A DNA stretch of 58,521 bases from an uncultured Clostridia bacterium (GCA_944375715.1 CALWAP010000008.1:1-58521), one strand, 5' to 3'; counted from the first letter of the stretch, positions 8,044 to 16,510 are shown. Program-made: numbers and translations. Notes: generated from the sequence alone by a model not told the origin.

Positions 8044-10155
8044 GTGCGCGACATCAGCGTTTTCTCCGTCACAGAAAACTATGCCGTCAATGTCTTTGAC
8101 GACGACGCCATGAGGAAATACCTCCCCGGCGACACCTACAAGCAGCTGAGAAAAACGATAAATGAGGGAAGGAACCTTGACCCCGCAATTTCCGACGCCG
8201 TGGCCAACGGCATGAAGAGCTGGGCTTTGGACAAGGGGGCTACACACTTTACCCATTGGTTCCAGCCCCTTACGGGCTATACGGCCGAGAAACACGACTC
8301 CTTCATCAACCCCCAGAAGGACGGCACGGTAATAATGTCCTTTTCGGGCAAGGAGCTGGTCAGGGGCGAGGCCGACGCTTCGTCATTCCCCTCGGGCGGC
8401 ATGCGCGCCACATTCGAGGCCCGCGGCTACACGGCCTGGGACTGCACCTCTCCCGCCTTTGTAAAGGACGGCACTCTGTGCATACCCACCTGTTTTTGCT
8501 CTTTTAACGGCGATATACTTGATAAAAAGACGCCCCTTCTGCGTTCGATGGAAGCCCTCTCCCGCGAGGCCGTAAGGATCCTGCGCTGTTTCGGCGACAA
8601 GGAGGCCAAAAGGGTCATTTCCATGTCGGGCGCCGAGCAGGAGTATTTCCTCATAAGCCGCGAGCTTTTCTCCCGCCGCCACGACCTGATGCTTTGCGGC
8701 AGGACCCTTTTCGGCGCCCGTCCCCCCAAGGGGCAGGAGCTTTATGACCACTATTACGGCTCGATAAAGGAAAATGTCAGCGAATATATGCGCCAGGTGG
8801 ACAAGGAGCTGTGGTCTTTAGGCGTTCCCTCCAAGACCGAGCACAACGAAGTCGCCCCGGCCCAGCATGAGCTGGCCCCCGTCTTCAACACCTCCAACAT
8901 AGCCTGCGACAACAACCAGCTTATAATGGAGACCTTAAAAAAGGTGGCCCTGAGGAACGACATGGTCTGCCTGCTGCACGAAAAGCCCTTTGCCGGCGTC
9001 AACGGCTCGGGCAAGCACAACAATTGGTCATTGAATATAGACGGCGCGCGCAACCTTTTAAAACAGGGCAAGACCCCCGAGAGCAACGCGCAGTTCCTTT
9101 TGTTCCTAAGCGCCTTTATCTGGGCCGTCGACGATTATGCCGACCTTCTGCGCATGACGATAGCCAGCCCCGGCAATGACCACCGCTTGGGCGGCCACGA
9201 GGCCCCTCCCTGCATAGTATCGGTATTTTTGGGCGACCTTCTGACCGATATCCTGCATGAGATAGAAACGGGCGGCGAGTCCAATTTCCGGGAAGGCGGC
9301 AGCCTTAAAATAGGCTTAAGCTCGATGCCCACTCTGCCCCAGGATGTTTCCGACCGCAACCGCACCTCCCCCATGGCCTATACGGGCAACAAATTCGAGT
9401 TCCGTATGCTCGGCTCTTCCATGAGCATCGCAGACTGCAACACGGTTATAAACCTGATGATGTGCGATGTCCTGTCCAAAATAGCCGACAGGCTGGAAAA
9501 GTGCTCCGACATAAATGCCGAGGTCAGGGATATCATAAAGGACATCATGCGCGAACATAAGCGCGTCATTTTCAACGGCAACAATTACAGCCGCGAATGG
9601 GTCGAAGAAGCCGAAAGGCGCGGACTGCCCAATATAACAAACTCGGTCGACGCCTTTGACGCCGCCATAGCCGAAAAGAACATCGCCCTTTTTGAGCGCT
9701 TTGGCGTGCTTACCGAAAGGGAGCTTAAAGCCAGGTACGGCATCTATCACGACAATTATGTCAACACCCTCAACATAGAGGCCCTTACGATGATAGAGAT
9801 GTCCAAACGCCAGATCCTGCCCGCCATCATAAGCTATACAAACTTCCTTTCCTCCTCTTTAAACAGCCTCAAGGAAACCGGCCTGGCTTTGGATGTCAGC
9901 CTGCAGGCCGGCATGCTCAAGGATGTCACGGCCGCCGGCGTGCAGTTCCGCGCCAACCTTTCCAAGCTGGAAAAGCTGGTCGACAAGGTAAAATGCGAGA
10001 GCTTTGAGAGCATCAAGGCCCGCTCGGTGTTCTACCGCGACAAGATAGTCCCCGCCATGGAGGCTTTGAGGGAAACGGCCGACAGGCTGGAAAACCTCCT
10101 GGGCGACAAGAATTGGCCCATACCCACTTACACCGACCTGATGTTCGGCGAATAG
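8044..10155 (+). CDS. glnN: Glutamine synthetase type III
   Basis: A 703-residue GSIII that forms glutamine from glutamate, ammonia and ATP. The size (about 700 residues against about 450 for GSI) and the motifs identify the type: SMSGAEQEYFL in the catalytic domain, KTEHNEVAPAQHELAP, HEKPFAGVNGSGKHNNWS, and NRTSPMAYTGNKFEFR near the active site. I chose GTG 8044 because AAGGGTGG lies 5 nt upstream; a GTG three codons earlier falls inside that ribosome site. It would assimilate ammonia released by amino acid fermentation. The gene is monocistronic and ends at a strong hairpin. Confidence 0.95.
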   Translation: MRDISVFSVTENYAVNVFDDDAMRKYLPGDTYKQLRKTINEGRNLDPAISDAVANGMKSWALDKGATHFTHWFQPLTGYTAEKHDSFINPQKDGTVIMSFSGKELVRGEADASSFPSGGMRATFEARGYTAWDCTSPAFVKDGTLCIPTCFCSFNGDILDKKTPLLRSMEALSREAVRILRCFGDKEAKRVISMSGAEQEYFLISRELFSRRHDLMLCGRTLFGARPPKGQELYDHYYGSIKENVSEYMRQVDKELWSLGVPSKTEHNEVAPAQHELAPVFNTSNIACDNNQLIMETLKKVALRNDMVCLLHEKPFAGVNGSGKHNNWSLNIDGARNLLKQGKTPESNAQFLLFLSAFIWAVDDYADLLRMTIASPGNDHRLGGHEAPPCIVSVFLGDLLTDILHEIETGGESNFREGGSLKIGLSSMPTLPQDVSDRNRTSPMAYTGNKFEFRMLGSSMSIADCNTVINLMMCDVLSKIADRLEKCSDINAEVRDIIKDIMREHKRVIFNGNNYSREWVEEAERRGLPNITNSVDAFDAAIAEKNIALFERFGVLTERELKARYGIYHDNYVNTLNIEALTMIEMSKRQILPAIISYTNFLSSSLNSLKETGLALDVSLQAGMLKDVTAAGVQFRANLSKLEKLVDKVKCESFESIKARSVFYRDKIVPAMEALRETADRLENLLGDKNWPIPTYTDLMFGE

Positions 10156-10175
10156 TTTCAAAAAAGCCAAAAATA

Positions 10176-10203
10176 AAAAGGCCCGCCTGAGGCGGGCCTT
10201 TTT
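10176..10203 (+). terminator. Terminator of glnN
   Basis: AAAAAGGCCCGCC-TGA-GGCGGGCCTTTTT, 20 nt after the stop codon. The next 145 bases (10206-10351) are pyrimidine-rich with no gene or element I recognise. Confidence 0.85.
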
Positions 10204-10351
10204 CATTGCCGTTTTTTACTGCATTTTCAGCATTTATTATCCTTTTGGCTTTCCCTGCCATTCCTCTTTTCCCCATCGCTTCTTTCCTCGCCATTCCCCT
10301 TCTTTCTCACTGCTCTGCTTTTTTATGCCCTTACTCAATCGGGCAAAAATA

Positions 10352-10389
10352 AAAAACAAAGCGCGGCCCAAAGGCCGCGCTTTGTTTTT
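10352..10389. terminator. Bidirectional terminator before small-protein gene
   Basis: AAAAACAAAGCGCGGCC-CAAA-GGCCGCGCTTTGTTTTT. It ends the minus-strand small-protein transcript and could back up the glnN terminator. Confidence 0.85.
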
Positions 10390-10425
10390 AAAAAAAGAGA
10401 AAACAGTTGATCTAAGCGATTGTAA

Positions 10426-10629
10426 TTAGCAAAGGGTGGTGTAGGTCTGGGCGTCGCCGATGATCTTTTCCATGGCGGCCTTGTCCTGCATCAGCCTGTC
10501 ACGGCTCTCCTTGGACATACCGGACAGAACCTTGGAGGCTTCGCTGTCGCTGTAATCATGGGTCAGAAGATTGACCATGCTGCTGTAATACTTGTGAAGG
10601 TTCTTGGCGGAAGTGATGATCGTGCTCAT
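10426..10629 (-). CDS. Small helical protein, 67 aa, paralogue of the 72-aa protein at 27116
   Basis: I do not recognise the family. The 67-residue protein is polar with no signal peptide or membrane span and looks alpha-helical. It ends in a cysteine as last residue. It aligns over nearly its whole length with the 72-residue protein at 27116: both begin MSTI, share L-x-K-x-Y, NLL-x-HDY-x-D-x-E, LS, ESR-x-x-LM, an AQ pair near the end, and the terminal Cys. AAAGGAG lies upstream of the ATG, a consensus-like promoter sits about 90 nt upstream, and a strong terminator follows. This argues for a well-expressed single gene. Function unknown; a RiPP-like precursor or a regulatory small protein are guesses only. 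Confidence 0.8.
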   Translation of the reverse strand: MSTIITSAKNLHKYYSSMVNLLTHDYSDSEASKVLSGMSKESRDRLMQDKAAMEKIIGDAQTYTTLC

Positions 10630-10719
10630 AATTTATATCTCCTTTTAGATTGTATTATCAATATATTATCAGCTCCGGCCTTATCTCTTTGGCCTTGCCT
10701 TATCTCTCATTGCGTGATT

Positions 10720-10748
10720 ATTGTATATCTGAAAGGTTTTTTATTCAA
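10720..10748 (-). promoter_or_regulatory. Promoter of the 67-aa protein gene
   Basis: Minus strand TTGAAT, 17-bp spacer, TACAAT, giving a 5' UTR of about 85 nt. The flanking 10750-10900 stretch is AT-rich and shows no gene. Confidence 0.5.
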
Positions 10749-10900
10749 GCTTCAAAAATCATGATTTTGCACAACCTAATCTTCCTATTTTTGTATAAAC
10801 CGTCCAATTTTAAAAATATGGTCACTTTTGGGTAAAAAATACGCAAAAAAACCATTTTTCGCGCTTCGATTTTGCTTTCAGCGCAATAAAGTTCTGATAT

Positions 10901-10937
10901 AAAAAACTTCGGCCCCGCCTTTTTTAAGGCTGGGCCG
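10901..10937 (-). terminator. Terminator of the pil-like/sortase operon
   Basis: Minus strand CGGCCC-AGCCTT...AAGGC-GGGGCCG hairpin, then AAG and TTTTTT, about 30 nt after the sortase stop. Confidence 0.75.
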
Positions 10938-10967
10938 TCAATCTAATGCTGTTTCAAATCCGGGATA

Positions 10968-11774
10968 TCAGCTTTCATGCTCCCACTGTGGCTGCATGCT
11001 CAAAGGTCTCGTGTCTTCCACCAGAACGCCGTGGACGACGAACCTCTCGGGGTCGTTCGAACCTTCGGCGCAGGTCGAAAGGGTGACCACCCTCTTGCCC
11101 CCGTCAGGGAATATGTTGGAAGCTATGAGGGTGCTGGAGGTAAGGCCGCTTAAAAACTCGCCGAACCCCTCTTTGGTTTGAAATCCTATGGTAAACACTT
11201 CTGAAGGCAGGGTCAGCTCATAGGCCGAGAATATCTCGTATTTCATATACCCGTCTGGGGTGTAGATATAAAAATACCGGTGGTTTTCGTAAAAGGTCTG
11301 GTCCCGGTACCTCAAAAGGCGGCTGAACATGGTGCTGTTTCTCATATTATGGCCGTAAATTATCGTATGGCGATCGTTAAAGTCGGAAGCACAGCGGTAA
11401 TCCATAAAAATGCTGCCCATACGGCTGGAAACACCGTTAAAAGCCCTTCTTAAGTACTCGTCATTGTCGCTTCCCTTTAAAAGCGGATAATTCACATTGG
11501 TGCCGGGAACGAGTATCCAGCCGATGATATCGGTATTTATTTCGGCCAGGGCGTCGAAATCCATGGTTATTTCGGGGATAAGGGAGCTGTAATTTACATC
11601 CTCTTCCTCCTCTGTCACCGAAAAGCCCGAGCTTTGGCTTTCGGTCTGGAAGGACTGCACAGCCTCCTCATAAAGCTCCTCGCCCTTTTTATAGTCGATA
11701 TACTTTATCCCGAAAGACCCAGCCGAAACCAAAAAGACGCAGGCCAGCGCAAGGATCAGTATTTTCCTGAGCAT
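10968..11774 (-). CDS. srtB: Class B sortase
   Basis: A 268-residue membrane-anchored cysteine transpeptidase that joins secreted proteins to peptidoglycan or to each other. An N-terminal signal-anchor spans residues 4-22. The catalytic residues are His142 (YGHNM), Cys235 (TLSTC) and Arg244 (ERFVVHG). The helical insertion before the last strands is typical of class B. The start overlaps the pilT stop as TGATG, so it is translationally coupled to pilT and is the last gene of the operon. No protein in the window has an obvious LPxTG- or NPxTN-type sorting signal, so its substrate lies elsewhere or is unconventional. Confidence 0.9.
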   Translation of the reverse strand: MLRKILILALACVFLVSAGSFGIKYIDYKKGEELYEEAVQSFQTESQSSGFSVTEEEEDVNYSSLIPEITMDFDALAEINTDIIGWILVPGTNVNYPLLKGSDNDEYLRRAFNGVSSRMGSIFMDYRCASDFNDRHTIIYGHNMRNSTMFSRLLRYRDQTFYENHRYFYIYTPDGYMKYEIFSAYELTLPSEVFTIGFQTKEGFGEFLSGLTSSTLIASNIFPDGGKRVVTLSTCAEGSNDPERFVVHGVLVEDTRPLSMQPQWEHES

Positions 11775-12835
11775 CAGGCCTTCACCCTCTTTGCCATCTG
11801 CTCGGGGTTTATGGCATAGCTGACCGCCGTTTCGGCTGTGATCCTGCCTGCATTGTAAAGGGCCAGGATCGACCCGTCCATGGCAGTCATGCCCTCCCTG
11901 GCGCCCATGGAAATGGCTGCGTCTATCTGGTGGACCTTCTGCTCCCTTATCATCGTGCGTATGGCCGGCGTGACATGCATTATCTCAAAGGCAGGCGCCA
12001 CCTTGCCGTCGGTCGTCGGCAAAAGCTGCTGGGAAACGACGGTTTTAAGCTGCATGGCCAGCTGGGAACGGATCTGGTACTGCTGGTTTACGGGGAAAAT
12101 GTCGATTATCCTGTCTATCGTGCTGACCGCGCCGACGGTATGAAGGGTAGACAGGATAAGATGCCCCGTCTCGGCCGCCGTCATGGCTGTCTTTATCGTT
12201 TCATAATCCCGCATTTCTCCCAGCAGTATTACATCCGGGGCCTGCCGCAGGCAGGCCCTCAGGGCCGTCACATAATCAAATGTGTCCAGCGATACCTCGC
12301 GCTGGGATATGATGCTCCTGTCGTTGCGGTAAAGGAATTCTATCGGCTCCTCAATGGTTATGATATGGCCTGTACGGGTGTGGTTTATCCTGTCTATTAT
12401 ACAGGAAAGTGTTGTCGATTTGCCGTTGCCGGCCGGGCCTGTAACCAAAATAAGCCCCTTTGTGGCCTTTGAAAGCTCCATGACTGCCTCTGGTATGCCG
12501 AACTGCCTGTAATCGGGCACGCCGAAGGCTATCATGCGTATGACTGCAGCCATCGAGCCGCGCTGCTTATAGGCGCTGACCCTCAGCCTTGAAAGGTCGG
12601 GCACCGAAAGGGCAAAATCGTCGTCCCCCGTATTTTCAAAATGGGACATATCCCTGTGTCCTATGGCGTAGGCCTCTTTGATAAGGGCCTCGGCAGTTGG
12701 AGGCATGACCTTCTCATCGTCAACCGTCACAATGGCCCCCTCGCTCTTATAGGACAAAGGCTGCCCCGAAACAATAAATATATCGCTGGCGTTTTTCTCC
12801 TTTGCCAGCCTCAAAAGCTCCATAAGTCCCAGCAT
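11774..12835 (-). CDS. pilT: PilT-like secretion/twitching ATPase
   Basis: A 353-residue hexameric ATPase of the GspE/PilT family. Walker A is GPAGNGKST (133-141), Walker B is VILLGEMRD (202-210), and the histidine box AETGHLILSTLHT (221-233) is complete. It starts with the PilT-type ASDIFIVSGQP segment and lacks the long PilB N-terminal domain, so by family it is the retraction type. No PilB-type extension ATPase is seen in this operon, so this may be the only motor of the local apparatus, or the extension ATPase may be elsewhere. It lies 11 nt after the pilin-like gene upstream and overlaps srtB. Confidence 0.92.
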   Translation of the reverse strand: MLGLMELLRLAKEKNASDIFIVSGQPLSYKSEGAIVTVDDEKVMPPTAEALIKEAYAIGHRDMSHFENTGDDDFALSVPDLSRLRVSAYKQRGSMAAVIRMIAFGVPDYRQFGIPEAVMELSKATKGLILVTGPAGNGKSTTLSCIIDRINHTRTGHIITIEEPIEFLYRNDRSIISQREVSLDTFDYVTALRACLRQAPDVILLGEMRDYETIKTAMTAAETGHLILSTLHTVGAVSTIDRIIDIFPVNQQYQIRSQLAMQLKTVVSQQLLPTTDGKVAPAFEIMHVTPAIRTMIREQKVHQIDAAISMGAREGMTAMDGSILALYNAGRITAETAVSYAINPEQMAKRVKA

Positions 12836-12846
12836 AACTTTCCTCC

Positions 12847-13254
12847 TTACTGCCCGTCCCAGACCTCAAGACCGGTGTCGGGCGTCCATGTCCCGACATA
12901 TCTTAAATATTCGGCGCTCTTGCCGCTTTGGGGGTCCAGCGTCAAAACCATGACCCTGTTTTCGTCTATCCCCCACTCAAAAACCATTTCTTCGCCGTTC
13001 CAGCTTCCGCCGGCCGACTCGGCAGCCTGCTCAGGGCTGTACCCTTCATTGTAAAGGGCCATGGCGGTATCTGCAAGCCCCCTGCACATAAAGGAGCCTT
13101 CCAGAACCTTCTTTTTGTTGGCGGCCGAAGCCTCGGCCAGCGACAGCTCGCTTTTTGCCGAGGTATAACACAAAAGGCTCAGCACCGTAAGGCACAGGCA
13201 TACAAACACCACCGCCAGGGAGATTATGCCGGGCGGCAGGATATTCCTTTTCAT
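12847..13254 (-). CDS. Small membrane-anchored pilin-like protein, 135 aa
   Basis: A short basic N-terminus (MKRNILPP) is followed by one hydrophobic segment (about residues 10-30) and then a polar domain with AAESAGGSW and a C-terminal VGTWTPDTGLEVWDGQ. The layout matches minor pseudopilins or TadE-like anchored proteins, but no canonical G/F-T-L-x-E prepilin cleavage site is present. The start overlaps the previous stop by four bases (ATGA). Its place between another pilin-like gene and pilT suggests a structural part of the same apparatus. No specific family recognised. Confidence 0.75.
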   Translation of the reverse strand: MKRNILPPGIISLAVVFVCLCLTVLSLLCYTSAKSELSLAEASAANKKKVLEGSFMCRGLADTAMALYNEGYSPEQAAESAGGSWNGEEMVFEWGIDENRVMVLTLDPQSGKSAEYLRYVGTWTPDTGLEVWDGQ

Positions 13255-13598
13255 CCGATCACCCCTTTTGCCGCGGCCGAAAATACCATCTCATCGCCCC
13301 TGTAAGCCTCTGCTGTCATGCCCTCGCCGTCCTGCTTAAGCAAAAGGGTGTAAGGCGCAAGCTCGATATTCTCCCCTCCGTCGCCTCCCATAAGGCGGGA
13401 TACCTGCTTTATATCGCCGCAGGCGTCATAGCACTGAACGGCCGAATATACAAGGGAAGAACAGGCGCTTAAATCCTCGGCCCTTCTGCGCATCTGCCCG
13501 GCCTTCATGAAAACCGAAAGGCTAAGGGCGGCCGCTATGGCCAAAACTGCCGTCATTATAAGGCTTTCGGTCAAAAAAGTGTCAAGTCCTCTTCTCAC
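13251..13598 (-). CDS. Small membrane-anchored pilin-like protein, 115 aa
   Basis: The N-terminus RRGLDTFLTESLIMTAVLAI resembles a pilin leader: a basic stretch, a Gly, a Glu a few residues on, then a hydrophobic helix. The glutamate spacing does not match the type IV prepilin rule. The rest is a small polar domain with two cysteines (CSSL and CYDAC regions). It overlaps the next gene by four bases and starts 2 nt after the previous stop. Possible minor pilin or pseudopilin; I cannot assign a family with confidence. Confidence 0.72.
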   Translation of the reverse strand: MRRGLDTFLTESLIMTAVLAIAAALSLSVFMKAGQMRRRAEDLSACSSLVYSAVQCYDACGDIKQVSRLMGGDGGENIELAPYTLLLKQDGEGMTAEAYRGDEMVFSAAAKGVIG

Positions 13599-13600
13599 TG

Positions 13601-14062
13601 TCAGCCCTCCTGCGATGCTCCGATATACCCAAAGGCCGAAAGGCCTCCATACTCAAAATCTATCCTTATCAGCCCCGGCATGCTCTCACAGGCCTCAAAA
13701 GAACCGCATGGTGTAAGCTCCAGGCCCGACTCGGGCGAAAGCCCGCTGTCCGCGGCCGCGAAAAGCTCTTTGAGATAGCCGTCATGACAGTAAACGGCCG
13801 TGCGGTAAAGCGTGCCGTCTATCTCCTCGTCAATAAACAGGGCCGGCAATCCCTGAAAATCCCCGGCCCAGACGTCCCCCGGGGAAAGGGCCTTGGCAGA
13901 TACATAATCGACTGTGACCGATTTAAAATACCTGTCGCTCAGCGCCTGCTGTGACTCGCCGTAGGCGTATGCCCCCGAAATAAGCAGCCTCAGCATCAAA
14001 ACCCCTCCCGCCAGGCTTAAAAGCAGCATGGGGAATATCGAAATCACAACATTTCTTTTCAT
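13601..14062 (-). CDS. Small membrane-anchored pilin-like protein, 153 aa
   Basis: A basic N-terminus (MKRNVV) and one hydrophobic helix (about residues 6-33) precede an extracellular-looking domain rich in acidic and aromatic residues. Cysteines in YCHDGY and the CGSFEACE region may form a disulfide. The arrangement resembles minor pseudopilins, possibly of the DUF4860 kind found with clostridial pilT genes, but that link is from memory and unverified. It overlaps the upstream gene by four bases. Confidence 0.72.
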   Translation of the reverse strand: MKRNVVISIFPMLLLSLAGGVLMLRLLISGAYAYGESQQALSDRYFKSVTVDYVSAKALSPGDVWAGDFQGLPALFIDEEIDGTLYRTAVYCHDGYLKELFAAADSGLSPESGLELTPCGSFEACESMPGLIRIDFEYGGLSAFGYIGASQEG

Positions 14063-14358
14063 TTGAGGCTCACCACCGTTATCTCGGGCATTATATTTGA
14101 GGCAAACACCTCATAATAAACGGCGTAATCCTGCGGGTCTACCGACACGCCGTAATTTTCGCAGAGATACTCAAAGCTCTCAGGATATGCCCCCTCGCAG
14201 GCATAGCAGGTCATGGCGGCGCGGTAAACGCTCTCCCGTATGCTCTTTTCGGCCGAAGCGCTTTGTGCCCGGCCCACGCTCACGGCCCCTTTTATAAAAA
14301 GCCATGCGCACAAAAGGGGCAGCACGAGCCACAGCAAAGGCAAACCAAACCTTTTCAT
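14059..14358 (-). CDS. Small membrane-anchored protein, 99 aa
   Basis: MKRFG followed by a hydrophobic helix (residues 5-28) and a short polar domain with a CYACEG motif. It resembles the other three small proteins of the operon in layout. It starts 1 nt after the GspF-like gene stop and overlaps the next start by four bases. It is probably a pilin-like subunit or assembly partner; no family recognised. Confidence 0.7.
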   Translation of the reverse strand: MKRFGLPLLWLVLPLLCAWLFIKGAVSVGRAQSASAEKSIRESVYRAAMTCYACEGAYPESFEYLCENYGVSVDPQDYAVYYEVFASNIMPEITVVSLK

Positions 14359-14359
14359 G

Positions 14360-15370
14360 CTACACCGCCGCTATCAGTGACGAAAGGGGCGACATTACCG
14401 AAAGCAGTATGAACCCCGTCGAAAGGCTCATCACCGCCACCAGCGCGGGCTCCAGCGCCGCCACTGTCTTTTCAAGCTTCTCGGAGGCCCTGTCCTCGGC
14501 CTTCAGGGCTATTTTCTCCATGACGCTGTCCAAAGAGCCGCTTTTTATCCCTGCGTCCAGCAGCCTTGAATCCATTGCGTCCAAAAGCCCCGAACCCCGG
14601 GCCGCTTCGGCAAACCCCTGGCCCGACTCCATGCGCCCAAGGCAGGCTTTGACCATCGGGTCTGTCCTGTCGGATATCCCCACGGCCGATGAAAGTGCCG
14701 TTTCGGCATCGGCCCCGGCCTTTAAGGACAATGACACCGAGGAAAGGCACGCGCCTTTTGACGCAAGGAAACCGTAAGCCGTTTTGGAAACAAAAACTGC
14801 CACAAGGCTCTCGGGGCGGGCCATAAAATACAAAGCCGCCAGCAGCAGCGCCCCGGGCACGGCCATTGCCAAAAGGGCATGGGAGTTTATAAAGGCCCCT
14901 ATTTCTGCAAAGACCAGCGCCGGGCCCCGAAGCTCCCCGCCGCTTAATCTCAGGGCCGATTCCATCACCGGCAGCACGCGGGCGCAAAGAACGCCCTGCA
15001 CAACAAGCATAAGTGCGAATATCATTGTGGGGAAAAGCACAGCCGAACCCAGCGCCGAACGGGCCCTTTCAAGCCTCTCGTAATGCTTTGCAAGCCCCTC
15101 GGCCACGTCCTGCAGGCTGCCCGTCTGCTCTCCAACCCCCATAAGGGCCGTCATAAACGCCGGGAAACCCGCCTTTTCCAGGCTCTCGCTCAGGCCCATG
15201 CCCTCGTCAAGCTCCCTTACGCAACTTTCAAGCCTTTCCCTTTTGCTTCCAGGCATAGCCTCGGCCGCCATCTCCAGCCCGTCCCTCGGGGACACGCCCG
15301 ACTGCAAAACCAGGGCCGTTTGGGCGCAAATATATGACAAATCGTTATTATTCCATATTTGTTTACTCAT
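14360..15370 (-). CDS. Type II secretion/type IV pilus inner-membrane protein (GspF/PilC-like)
   Basis: A 336-residue polytopic protein with two GspF-type cytoplasmic helical domains. The first, near residues 10-105, contains LVLQSGVSPRDGLEMAAE and VGEQTGSLQDVAEGLAKHYE; the second (about 200-300) contains the matching GIKSGSLDSVMEKIA. Membrane helices lie around 110-130, 160-180 and at the C-terminus. This platform protein normally couples the cytoplasmic ATPase to pilin assembly, which fits its place at the head of an operon ending in pilT. The frame extends to a TTG at 15397, but the ATG at 15370 gives the natural start. The ribosome site is weak (AAGTGAT). Confidence 0.87.
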   Translation of the reverse strand: MSKQIWNNNDLSYICAQTALVLQSGVSPRDGLEMAAEAMPGSKRERLESCVRELDEGMGLSESLEKAGFPAFMTALMGVGEQTGSLQDVAEGLAKHYERLERARSALGSAVLFPTMIFALMLVVQGVLCARVLPVMESALRLSGGELRGPALVFAEIGAFINSHALLAMAVPGALLLAALYFMARPESLVAVFVSKTAYGFLASKGACLSSVSLSLKAGADAETALSSAVGISDRTDPMVKACLGRMESGQGFAEAARGSGLLDAMDSRLLDAGIKSGSLDSVMEKIALKAEDRASEKLEKTVAALEPALVAVMSLSTGFILLSVMSPLSSLIAAV

Positions 15371-15395
15371 TGTAATCACTTTTCTTTCAATATAC

Positions 15396-15423
15396 AAAAA
15401 TAAAGGAGGGCATGCAGCCCCCC
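15396..15423 (-). terminator. Terminator between lipoprotein gene and gspF-like gene
   Basis: Minus strand 7-bp stem GGGGGGC/GCCCTCC with loop TGCAT, followed by TTTATTTTTG. It would limit, not necessarily block, transcription from the lipoprotein gene into the pil-like operon. Confidence 0.6.
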
Positions 15424-15435
15424 TTGGACCTCATA

Positions 15436-16419
15436 TCAATAAAGGTATTTTGCCGAGTAATTGGCGCCGTCGCCGATATACTTCATTATGGCGTCGCTGG
15501 AATTGCCGCTGGAAGCAAAGGTCGGGTCCATCAGCTTCCATGTGGTGCCATCAAAGAATATGACCCCTTCTATCCAGCCGCTTTCCTCACTCCAGGTATT
15601 TATCCAGGCATGGTATGCCGTACCTGCATAGCCTATTACCAACTTGGTAGGTATCCCCTGGCTTCTGAGCATGGCGGTCATAACGGCGGCATAATCAAAG
15701 CAGATGCCCTTGCCCGATGCCAGGATAGCGTCAACATCGGGAAGGTAGCCGCTCTGCACAGTCTGAGCCTTTTCCTTGTCATAGGTTATGTTCTTTATGA
15801 CATAGGAATAAACGGCATCTATCTTCTGCAAAACGGTCGCCTTGCCGGCCGTCAGCTCGGCGGCCTTGGCGACAACCTTGCTCTGGGAATTGTAATTTAC
15901 ATACTGATTGGGCAGCAGGAAGGGCGCGTACTCATCTTTAAGAGCCACATCCATCGAAACCGTATAAAGGGTGGCATATTTGGTTCCCGAAACATTCTGA
16001 TATACGCCCACCGAATATTTGCCGCTGCCGTCCGACAGGGGAAACACCTCATAATCGCCGCTGCTGTTGAGATCATAGGTATACTTTACACCCGAAGGTC
16101 CTGTCACAATGACCTTCTTTTTGGCCTGGCTGGTACCGGTATATTTGACCATGACATACCCCTGGTCCAGATGGGAAGCATCCACCGCGGCGGTCTTGTT
16201 GGAATAAACCGTCGTGCCTGAGGCCTCGGGCATAAGCCCGGCCGAAACGGGTGCGCCCGAAAGGGGAACCTCAAGCCCCTCTTCTATCTCCAGGTCCATG
16301 TCCTCCTGCCAAAGCTGCTCTTCCTCCCGGCCGTTTTCATCTTCCTGCCCGGAGCAGGCAAAAAGCCCGGATGTCATTAAGAGGCAAAGGCCCAGGGCCA
16401 AAATTCTTTTTATTTCCAT
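15436..16419 (-). CDS. Transglutaminase-like lipoprotein
   Basis: A 326-residue secreted lipoprotein. The signal peptide ends in a lipobox LFAC with Cys22 as lipid anchor, followed by an acidic linker. The C-terminal half is a transglutaminase-like papain-fold domain with Cys240 (GKGICFDYAAVM), His270 (YHAWINTW) and Asp298 (LMDPTF) as catalytic triad. Such domains act as cysteine proteases, peptide cyclases or crosslinkers; the target is unknown. I chose the ATG at 16419 because AAAAGGAG sits in front of it and a proper signal peptide follows. It lies upstream of the pil-like operon in the same direction, separated by a weak terminator. Confidence 0.88.
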   Translation of the reverse strand: MEIKRILALGLCLLMTSGLFACSGQEDENGREEEQLWQEDMDLEIEEGLEVPLSGAPVSAGLMPEASGTTVYSNKTAAVDASHLDQGYVMVKYTGTSQAKKKVIVTGPSGVKYTYDLNSSGDYEVFPLSDGSGKYSVGVYQNVSGTKYATLYTVSMDVALKDEYAPFLLPNQYVNYNSQSKVVAKAAELTAGKATVLQKIDAVYSYVIKNITYDKEKAQTVQSGYLPDVDAILASGKGICFDYAAVMTAMLRSQGIPTKLVIGYAGTAYHAWINTWSEESGWIEGVIFFDGTTWKLMDPTFASSGNSSDAIMKYIGDGANYSAKYLY

Positions 16420-16481
16420 TAAAATATATCTCCTTTTATCTGCAAAAGGGCACACTGCCCCTACCGTCGTTTTACAGGCTA

Positions 16482-16510
16482 ATAATACCATAATGCTCCA
16501 CATTTGTAAA
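16482..16510 (-). promoter_or_regulatory. Promoter of the transglutaminase-like lipoprotein
   Basis: Minus strand TTTACA, 17-bp spacer, TATTAT. Confidence 0.55.
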
